Below are positions 57,970-64,000 of a stretch of 64,000 nt of DNA, piece after piece. A program made the translations under genes and the position numbers. Below the pieces are notes generated by a model. That model was not told the DNA's origin. It did not search any database and saw only the letters and a program-made list of their open reading frames with translations. The DNA is taken from positions 248,001 through 312,000 of the forward strand of contig NZ_LFNF01000005.1 of the NCBI RefSeq assembly GCF_001045445.1, written 5' to 3'. Within the stretch, counting starts at the first letter, position 1. Each line of letters starts with the position of its first letter. Source of the stretch: Chryseobacterium sp. BLS98. GTDB taxonomy: Bacteria > Bacteroidota > Bacteroidia > Flavobacteriales > Weeksellaceae.

Positions 57970-59328
57970 TTAAACTTCTCCTATTTTATCGGCCAGGTCA
58001 TTAAGAACATTCGGGCCTTCATATACCAATTCCACGAGCTCTACACTCTTATTATTCATTTTCAGAATTTTAAAGTGATAGTTTTCCAGGTCAAATTCAT
58101 CATTTTCTTCAGGAATATCTTCCAGTGCATGCAGAATAAATCCTGCCAGTGAATTGTATTCACTTTCTTCGGAAAGAGGCAGCTTTTTAGGCAAATGCTC
58201 ATTAATCTCGTCCAGCGGCTGTGTCGCCTGAACCCAATAAATATTGTCACCCATTTTATCTACCAACTTGTCCTCATCGTCCTCTTCATCCTGAATTTCT
58301 CCTACAAGCTCCTCCAGAATATCTTCCAGGGTTATAATACCTTCTGTTCCTCCAAATTCATCAATAACGATCGCAAGGTGCTGTTTTTTCTGCTGGAAAA
58401 TCTTCAGGAGATCTGAGATCTTTTTGCTTCCGACTACAAAGAATGCATCACGCATCAATTCTTTTAGATCTTCATGATTAAGCTCTCCTTTTCTTTTCAC
58501 AAATTCCCTGATGATCTCTTTTGTATAAAGAACTCCAATTATATTGTCGATAGAATCTAGATATACAGGAATACGGGAATAACCGCTATCCATGATCTTG
58601 TTGATAATTTCATTGATATCTTCTTCAAAGTCAATAGACGTGATATTCTGTCTTGGAACCATGATCTGCTTGGCGGAATGATCTGTAAAATCAAATGCAT
58701 TCTTGATAATTTCATAGTTCTCTTCTTCAATTTCACCACTGTCCGCACTTTGTTTTACCAAAAGCTGAAGCTCTTCTGTAGAGTGAATTTCCTGTTCTGA
58801 AGCCGGATGTATTTTTACCAATCTTAAAAAAGTATTGGACATCAGGTTCATCAACCAGATAAAAGGTTTGAAGATCGTATAAAAAACTCTTAACGGCACT
58901 GCTGTAGCCATTGTCGTTGACTCAGATTTTCTAATGGCAATTGATTTTGGGATAAGTTCCCCGAATACAATATGCATCACCGTAATCAGTACAAAACTGG
59001 TCACCACTGAAATCGTGGTAATTGTTGTTTGGGTTAAATCCACATTCAAAGAATGGAAGATGCTCTCTACCACATGATGCAGAGCGCTTTCACCTACCCA
59101 CCCCAACGCAAGGGATGCCAATGTAATACCAAGCTGTGTAGCAGAAAGATATTCATCAAGATGCTTGATAATATGCTCTGCCTGTTTCGCCATAGAGTTA
59201 CCTTCGGCGGCTTTTAACTGGATTTGTGAGTAACGAACTTTAACAATTGAAAATTCTGCGGCTACGAAAAAGCCATTGAGTAAAACAAGAAATAAGGCTA
59301 GCAAAAGCCTGACTATGTCCGAGTCCAT
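57970..59328 (-). CDS. CNNM/CBS-domain membrane protein (HlyC/CorC, GldE-like)
   Basis: A 452-residue protein with the CNNM (DUF21) membrane domain at about 1-185 (four helices, first LLLALFLVLLNGFFVAAEFSIVK), two CBS domains at about 205-330 (MVPRQNITSIDFEEDINEII; HLAIVIDEFGGTEGIITLEDILEELVGEI split over that region) and a C-terminal CorC_HlyC domain. Such proteins are proposed Mg2+/Co2+ transporters; the gliding protein GldE has the same layout. A -7 TATCTTTG with TTG 16 bp away lies at 59356-59382. Confidence 0.92.
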   Translation of the reverse strand: MDSDIVRLLLALFLVLLNGFFVAAEFSIVKVRYSQIQLKAAEGNSMAKQAEHIIKHLDEYLSATQLGITLASLALGWVGESALHHVVESIFHSLNVDLTQTTITTISVVTSFVLITVMHIVFGELIPKSIAIRKSESTTMATAVPLRVFYTIFKPFIWLMNLMSNTFLRLVKIHPASEQEIHSTEELQLLVKQSADSGEIEEENYEIIKNAFDFTDHSAKQIMVPRQNITSIDFEEDINEIINKIMDSGYSRIPVYLDSIDNIIGVLYTKEIIREFVKRKGELNHEDLKELMRDAFFVVGSKKISDLLKIFQQKKQHLAIVIDEFGGTEGIITLEDILEELVGEIQDEEDDEDKLVDKMGDNIYWVQATQPLDEINEHLPKKLPLSEESEYNSLAGFILHALEDIPEENDEFDLENYHFKILKMNNKSVELVELVYEGPNVLNDLADKIGEV

Positions 59329-59382
59329 TTAGAAATTGTATAATATTTTAGTTTACAAAGATAGATAAAATATAAATAACAA

Positions 59383-59412
59383 AAAAAGCATCGACAATAT
59401 CGATGCTTTAAT
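59383..59412 (-). terminator. Terminator of the ATP synthase operon
   Basis: AAAGCATCGA (59385-59394) pairs with TCGATGCTTT (59400-59409), with seven T on the minus strand. Located just behind atpG. Confidence 0.9.
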
Positions 59413-59432
59413 AATATGTTAAAATAATTCTT

Positions 59433-60299
59433 TTACGAATTTTTCAAAGCTTCCGCTCCTGAAACGATCTCAAGGATTTCGTTTGTAATAGCAGCCTGTC
59501 TTGCTTTGTTGTAGAAGATCACAAGATCGTTCTTTAAAGCCTGGGCGTTATCTGTAGCTTTGTGCATGGCAGTCATTCTCGCTCCGTGCTCTGATGCAAC
59601 AGAATCTAAAACTGCTTTGAAAACCTGAGTTTTGATTGCTTTAGGAATCAAATTGTCCAGGATTTCGTTTCTGTTAGGCTCAAAGATATAATCTGTTTCT
59701 ACCTGAGTTTCTTCAGCTTTTTCAGCCATGGAAATCGGAAGAAGCTGTTCAGCAGTTACTTCCTGGGTAGCAGCATTAACAAATTTGTTGTAGATCAGAT
59801 AAACTTCATCAAATTTGCCTTCTCTAAAGCTGGTCATTACTCCTTCAGTAACATGAGCTACTGTATCAAAGTTTAAATTGTCAAAAACAGCACTTTCGTT
59901 GGAATATACTGCACGGGTTCTTCTTACCGCATCAAAAGCTTTTTTACCGATGGTAAGAACTTCAACTTCGTATTGAGACTTATCTCTAAACTGGTTGTTA
60001 AGCTCTTTTACAATAGATGAGTTGAAAGCTCCTGCAAGACCTCTGTTTGAAGTAACAGCGATGAAAAGAATTCTTTTCACTTCTCTTTTTTGAGCATAAA
60101 CAGAAACCTGATCAGGATCAGAGCTAGAATTTACATTCTGGATAATTTCCTGCAGTTTTTCAGAATAAGGTCTAAGCATTACGATTGCATCCTGTGCTTT
60201 TTTAAGCTTGGCCGCGGAAACCATTTTCATAGCACGGGTAATTTGCATCGTAGATGAAATTGACGTAATTCTGCCTCGTATTTCTTTTAAGTTTGCCAT
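59433..60299 (-). CDS. atpG: ATP synthase subunit gamma
   Basis: The rotating central stalk of F1. The 288-residue protein has the standard ends: KEIRGRITSISSTMQITRAMKMVSAAKL near the N-terminus (split over residues 5-32) and the C-terminal coiled coil MHKATDNAQALKNDLVIFYNKARQAAITNEILEIVSGAEAL (about 246-287). It is the last gene of the cluster; atpD and atpC are elsewhere, which is usual in Bacteroidota. Confidence 0.97.
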   Translation of the reverse strand: MANLKEIRGRITSISSTMQITRAMKMVSAAKLKKAQDAIVMLRPYSEKLQEIIQNVNSSSDPDQVSVYAQKREVKRILFIAVTSNRGLAGAFNSSIVKELNNQFRDKSQYEVEVLTIGKKAFDAVRRTRAVYSNESAVFDNLNFDTVAHVTEGVMTSFREGKFDEVYLIYNKFVNAATQEVTAEQLLPISMAEKAEETQVETDYIFEPNRNEILDNLIPKAIKTQVFKAVLDSVASEHGARMTAMHKATDNAQALKNDLVIFYNKARQAAITNEILEIVSGAEALKNS

Positions 60300-60304
60300 T
60301 AATT

Positions 60305-60366
60305 TGGGTTCAAAGTGTATGGTCTAAAGTTTAAGGTTCAGAAGAGGTTCCAAACCTTAAACAATG
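60305..60366. repeat. GTTTAAGGTT inverted repeat between atpA and atpG
   Basis: AGTTTAAGGTT near 60328-60338 and its reverse complement (AACCTTAAAC) near 60352-60361 can form a stem around AGAAGAGG. This sits inside the ATP synthase operon. Confidence 0.55.
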
Positions 60367-60372
60367 AAGATT

Positions 60373-61950
60373 TTAGTTATATTTAGAAGCTAAATCGTTA
60401 GCTGCCTGCTTAAGGACGTTGGTAATATCGTTATCGATTTTACCAGCTTTAATAGCCGCCATTGTATCAGGGTGCTTAGATCTCAGGAACTCGATATATT
60501 CTACCTGAAATTCTTTTACTTTTCTGATAGGAACGTTTCTTAAAAGGTTCTCTGTTCCTGCGTAGATCATAGCCACCTGACTGTCTACCGGAAGTGGAGA
60601 GTTTACCGGCTGCTTAAGGATCTCAACGTTTCTTTCTCCTTTAGAGATTACCGCTAAAGTAGAAGCATCAAGGTCAGAACCGAACTTAGCGAACGCTTCC
60701 AATTCTTTATACTGAGCCTGGTCTAATTTAAGAGTACCAGATACTTTTTTCATTGATTTGATCTGAGCGTTACCTCCTACTCTGGATACAGAGATCCCTA
60801 CGTTAATTGCAGGACGAACCCCTGAGTTGAATAGATCTGATTCAAGGAAAATCTGTCCGTCTGTAATAGAGATTACGTTAGTTGGAATATACGCAGAAAC
60901 GTCACCAGCCTGAGTTTCGATAATCGGAAGAGCAGTTAATGAACCGCCACCTTTTACGATTGGTCTTAAAGACTCAGGTAAATCGTTCATTTGGCTAGCA
61001 ATTTTGTCATCAGCGATAACTTTTGCAGCTCTTTCCAATAGTCTTGAGTGAAGATAGAAAACGTCTCCAGGATAAGCTTCACGGCCCGGTGGTCTTCTCA
61101 ATAGAAGAGAAAGCTCACGATACGCTACAGCTTGCTTGGATAAATCATCATAAACGATCAATGCCGGTCTACCAGTGTCTCTGAAGAACTCACCGATAGA
61201 TGCACCCGCCATTGCAGAATATACCTGCATTGGAACTGGATCTGAAGCATTAGCCGCAACGATTACAGTGTATGCTAAAGCACCTTTATCAGAAAGGGTT
61301 TTAACGATTTGTGCTACGGTAGAAGCTTTCTGACCGATTGCAACATATATACAATATACAGGTTTACCTGCATCAAAGAATTCTTTCTGGTTGATGATCG
61401 TATCGATTGCAACAGTAGTTTTACCTGTCTGTCTGTCACCAATGATAAGCTCTCTCTGACCTCTTCCTACAGGGATCATAGAGTCGATAGCAACGATACC
61501 TGTCTGTAAAGGTTCAGTTACCGGCTGTCTGAAGATAACTCCAGGAGCTTTTCTTTCCAATGGCATTTCGTATAAATCCCCAGTAATAGGACCTTTACCA
61601 TCGATAGGGTTACCAAGAGTATCCACTACTCTTCCTAACATTCCTTCTCCTACTTTGATAGAAGAGATTCTGTTTGTTCTTCTTACTGTATCTCCTTCTT
61701 TTACTAATTTACTTTCACCAAGTAGAGCAACACCTACGTTGTCTTCTTCAAGGTTAAGTACAATACCTTCTACATCACTAGAAAATTTCACCAACTCTCC
61801 GTATTGTACGTTTTCTAACCCGTATACACGAGCAATACCATCACCGATGGTTAAAACTGTACCTACTTCCTCAACGTTGGATTGAGTATCGAAGTTGGCC
61901 AATTGCTGTTTTAAGATCGCAGATACTTCTGCCGGATTTATTTCTGCCAT
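60373..61950 (-). CDS. atpA: ATP synthase subunit alpha
   Basis: The 525-residue regulatory subunit of F1. P-loop GDRQTGKT (about residues 171-178), DTIINQ, the nucleotide-binding region ALIVYDDLSKQAVAYRELSLLLRRPPGREAYPGDVFYLHSRLLERAA, and EXPD-type GSLTALPIIETQAGDVSAYIPTNVISITDGQIF are all present. It starts at the ATG at 61950, 18 bases after atpH. Confidence 0.98.
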   Translation of the reverse strand: MAEINPAEVSAILKQQLANFDTQSNVEEVGTVLTIGDGIARVYGLENVQYGELVKFSSDVEGIVLNLEEDNVGVALLGESKLVKEGDTVRRTNRISSIKVGEGMLGRVVDTLGNPIDGKGPITGDLYEMPLERKAPGVIFRQPVTEPLQTGIVAIDSMIPVGRGQRELIIGDRQTGKTTVAIDTIINQKEFFDAGKPVYCIYVAIGQKASTVAQIVKTLSDKGALAYTVIVAANASDPVPMQVYSAMAGASIGEFFRDTGRPALIVYDDLSKQAVAYRELSLLLRRPPGREAYPGDVFYLHSRLLERAAKVIADDKIASQMNDLPESLRPIVKGGGSLTALPIIETQAGDVSAYIPTNVISITDGQIFLESDLFNSGVRPAINVGISVSRVGGNAQIKSMKKVSGTLKLDQAQYKELEAFAKFGSDLDASTLAVISKGERNVEILKQPVNSPLPVDSQVAMIYAGTENLLRNVPIRKVKEFQVEYIEFLRSKHPDTMAAIKAGKIDNDITNVLKQAANDLASKYN

Positions 61951-61968
61951 TGTATGGTTGTTTTTTCT

Positions 61969-62508
61969 TTAATTTAATTGAAAGTCTTTTTTAACCTGAT
62001 TAAGTTTTGTCTTTACAGATGCATCGATCTGCTGATCACCTACTCTTAGAATATAGCCTCCTAAAATATCAGGCTTTACATTTAAACTCAGATCAAAGTT
62101 TGAATCTGATTTTACCAGATTGGTAGATCTTAGAATCTGATCAAGGTTATCTTTAGAAAGCTGAGTCGCCGTAGTAAGAGTTATTCTCTGTACACCGTTG
62201 ATATCCTCTACTTTATTGATAAACTCCTGAGCAATATTTTTCAGTTGGCTTTCACGTCCGTGCTTGATCACTAATCTGATCAGGTTTTGTGAAGAAACTG
62301 AAAAATCTTTAAAGATCTGGTCTGCTACCTCTATTTTCTTTTTTGCATCAATGTAAGGTGTAAGGAAGAATTTATTCAAATCTGCAGATTGAGACATGAT
62401 CTTCTTTACATCTTTCATTTCAGAAAATACAGCAGCGGTCTGGCCTGTTTCATTGGTGAAATCAAGCAGTCCCTGTGCGTATCTTTTAGCTACTTTAGAT
62501 GTAAGCAT
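61969..62508 (-). CDS. atpH: ATP synthase subunit delta
   Basis: The 179-residue OSCP-like subunit that joins the F1 head to the peripheral stalk. Family features: LTSKVAKRYAQGLLDFT at the N-terminus, VIKHGRESQLKNIAQEFINKV in the middle, and LGGYILRVGDQQIDASVKTKLNQVKKDF at the C-terminus. It follows atpF by two bases. Confidence 0.95.
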   Translation of the reverse strand: MLTSKVAKRYAQGLLDFTNETGQTAAVFSEMKDVKKIMSQSADLNKFFLTPYIDAKKKIEVADQIFKDFSVSSQNLIRLVIKHGRESQLKNIAQEFINKVEDINGVQRITLTTATQLSKDNLDQILRSTNLVKSDSNFDLSLNVKPDILGGYILRVGDQQIDASVKTKLNQVKKDFQLN

Positions 62509-62510
62509 TC

Positions 62511-63008
62511 TTAGTTAAGGTTAGATTTGTTTAAATAATTTTGAACTAATTCGTTTTGAGCTTCGTTGTTATCCAACTTCTGCTTAAGGATAGATTCAGC
62601 AATGTTTACAGATAAAGCACCGATTTGAGTTTTGATGTCTGCCATAGCAGCATTTTTCTCAGTCTGGATAGTCTGCTTAGCCGCTTCAATCATCTTGTCT
62701 CCTTCGTTTTTAGCAGCATCTTTAGCCTCACCTACGATTCTATCTTTAATTTCTCTGGCTTCTTTAAGGATAGCATCTCTTTCGATCTTAGCTTCACGAA
62801 TAATTCTTTCGTTATCCTCTTTTAAAGTCTCCATCTCTTTTCTGGCCAATTTAGCCTGATTAAGAGCATCAACAATAGAAGTTTCTCTGTCGTTGATCGA
62901 TTTTAAAATAGGTTTCCAGGCAAATTTACCTAACAAAAATAATAATGCTAGAAAAATAACAGACTGGATAATAAATAATCCTGATGAAAACTGGTGAATT
63001 AATTCCAT
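62511..63008 (-). CDS. atpF: ATP synthase subunit b
   Basis: The 165-residue peripheral stalk subunit: one membrane helix (about 8-30, FIIQSVIFLALLFLLGKFAW), then a long polar helix rich in Ala, Glu and Lys (NDRETSIVDALNQAKLARKEMETL onwards). Normal length. Confidence 0.95.
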   Translation of the reverse strand: MELIHQFSSGLFIIQSVIFLALLFLLGKFAWKPILKSINDRETSIVDALNQAKLARKEMETLKEDNERIIREAKIERDAILKEAREIKDRIVGEAKDAAKNEGDKMIEAAKQTIQTEKNAAMADIKTQIGALSVNIAESILKQKLDNNEAQNELVQNYLNKSNLN

Positions 63009-63097
63009 TATATAAATGTATAAATAATTATTACTTTTTTCTTTTTTAAATTAACATTGCTGCAGCCAACCGCTGCAACAATGTTTTTTTGTTTGGC

Positions 63098-63289
63098 TTA
63101 TGATGCGAATAACGCAGCAAATGCAACACCTTCTACTAGTGCAGCTGCAATAAGCATAGCAGTTTGGATTTTTCCAGATTGCTCAGGCTGTCTAGCGATA
63201 GCTTCAAGAGCAGCAGCTCCGATTTTACCAAGACCGATACCTACACCAAGTACGATAAGACCGCCACCAATAATTCTAGGGATTTCCAT
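63098..63289 (-). CDS. atpE: ATP synthase subunit c
   Basis: The 63-residue ring subunit: two membrane helices with the polar loop ARQPEQ between them, and the ion-binding glutamate in ALVEGVAF near residue 54. The residue after the Glu is Gly rather than Ser/Thr, and no sodium-type pattern is visible, so proton coupling is likely. The length is short but typical of Bacteroidota c subunits. Confidence 0.94.
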   Translation of the reverse strand: MEIPRIIGGGLIVLGVGIGLGKIGAAALEAIARQPEQSGKIQTAMLIAAALVEGVAFAALFAS

Positions 63290-63346
63290 AATAAATATAA
63301 TTTAAAAAATTGTTTTTAATATTTTAAGCTTCAAACTTGTTCTTTA

Positions 63347-64000
63347 TTAATGAGCAGCATGATGTTCGTGCTCATGCTCTTCTACAGCCATTCCGATGAA
63401 CAGTGCAGAAAGCATTGTAAAGATATAAGCCTGAAGGAATGCTACCAATACCTCGAGGATATAGATAACTAAAGTTAAGAATGGGAATGCAACTCCGGCA
63501 ATCCAGTTCTTGAAGATATAAATTGATCCAATAAGCGTCATTACAACGATGTGTCCTGCCGTCATGTTGGCAAAAAGACGAATCATCAATGCAAAAGGCT
63601 TAGTTAAAGTTCCTAATAATTCAATTGGCAACATGATGAATTTCATTGGAACAGGAACACCTGGCATCCAAAAAATATGTTTCCAATAATCTTTATTAGC
63701 CGAGAACGTAGTAATTAAATAAGTAAGGATGGCAAGGAAGAATGTCATGGTAATATTACCTGTAACATTGATTCCGAAAGGCATCAAACCTAAAACGTTT
63801 AAAAGTAAGATAAAGAAAAATACAGTTAATAAATAACCCATGAACCTTTTATACTTGTGCCCGATGTTTGGAATAGCAATTTCGTCTCTCACAAAAATAA
63901 TCAAGGGCTCTAAAAATCTTGCAGCTCCTGTAGGAACAACGGATTTCTTGTATGATCTTGCCATTCCTGTAAATAACACAAACATTAAAAGTGAAACCAG
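63347..64000 (-). CDS. atpB: ATP synthase subunit a (N-terminus outside the window)
   Basis: The stator channel subunit of Fo; the gene continues beyond the right edge, where the frame stays open to base 64000. The visible part has IGHKYKRFMGYLLTVFFFILLLNVLGLMPFG, split here, and the essential arginine in PFALMIRLFANMTAGH. The C-terminus is His/Glu-rich (EEHEHEHHAAH), as in other Flavobacteria. It begins the cluster atpB-E-F-H-A-G. Confidence 0.95.
   Translation of the reverse strand: MVSLLMFVLFTGMARSYKKSVVPTGAARFLEPLIIFVRDEIAIPNIGHKYKRFMGYLLTVFFFILLLNVLGLMPFGINVTGNITMTFFLAILTYLITTFSANKDYWKHIFWMPGVPVPMKFIMLPIELLGTLTKPFALMIRLFANMTAGHIVVMTLIGSIYIFKNWIAGVAFPFLTLVIYILEVLVAFLQAYIFTMLSALFIGMAVEEHEHEHHAAH

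Noticed and set aside
59433..63985. Absence of atpD and atpC as a sign of a broken ATP synthase
   Set aside because: Bacteroidota commonly encode beta and epsilon at a separate locus, and the cluster here ends in a proper terminator.

Overview
The window looks like chromosomal DNA of a member of the phylum Bacteroidota, class Flavobacteriia, most likely Chryseobacterium or a close Weeksellaceae relative (inference; no 16S rRNA gene is present to settle it). The signs are AT-rich DNA, promoters of the Bacteroidota type (TTG, 18-20 bp, TAnnTTTG), type IX secretion C-terminal sorting domains, a menaquinone pathway, a separated ATP synthase cluster, family markers such as DUF4286, DUF3667, DUF4199, DUF4920 and head-GIN proteins, and a type VI secretion baseplate pair that fits subtype iii. 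Almost all genes lie on the minus strand. Only four protein genes (DUF4286, a small papain-fold-like protein, DUF4920, an HTH regulator) and the SRP RNA lie on the plus strand.

Layout. 1-9.1 kb: the start of a glutathione peroxidase lipoprotein (cut by the window edge), a LolA-like secreted protein, kdsB (LPS), an aminotransferase, phosphoglucomutase, a four-helix-bundle gene set among repeats, and a five-gene run of envelope genes (DUF4199, GT2 glycosyltransferase, lipocalin-like lipoprotein, DUF3667, head-GIN lipoprotein). 9.2-12.8 kb: SRP RNA, then menB, menA, an SRPBCC protein, a small membrane protein and an MBL-fold hydrolase. 12.9-17 kb: gyrA with a TPR protein behind it, and DUF4286. 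17-20 kb: small accessory genes, including a 44-residue double-glycine bacteriocin-like peptide and a 159-residue protein with a Cys/His/Asn pattern resembling NlpC/P60 enzymes. 20.2-26.6 kb: uvrA, then a three-gene unit tssE-tssF-DUF3829 lipoprotein.

26.7-34.6 kb: an amino-acid permease, DUF4920, an M14 peptidase, a long AT-rich gap rich in TTTACA/TGTAAA boxes ahead of an HTH regulator, proline dehydrogenase, and a UbiA prenyltransferase with mevalonate kinase. 34.7-46 kb: a secreted reprolysin-like metalloprotease with a T9SS tail, DUF3060, an MFS transporter, a thiolase, two hypothetical envelope genes, an ECF sigma/anti-sigma/outer-membrane protein locus, a nucleoside permease and a DUF151 nuclease. 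46-57.5 kb: etfBA, an SDR, two paralogous T9SS cargo proteins, an M20 dipeptidase, an OmpA-family lipoprotein, a THUMP-like methyltransferase, a GxxExxY gene between inverted repeats, a methylmalonyl-CoA mutase small subunit, a FtsB/DivIC protein and uridine kinase. 57.6-64 kb: clpS, a CNNM/CBS membrane protein, and the ATP synthase genes atpB(partial)-E-F-H-A-G.

Most of the window is housekeeping. The most unusual parts are the regulator with its operator-like array (30.1-30.9 kb), the small-peptide/papain-like corner (18.6-19.4 kb), the compact T6SS baseplate unit (23.3-26.6 kb), and two small intervening-sequence-type genes (four-helix bundle and GxxExxY) each sitting between repeats. At least six intergenic repeat families are visible. 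No tRNA or rRNA genes, CRISPR arrays, transposases or prophage genes were seen.
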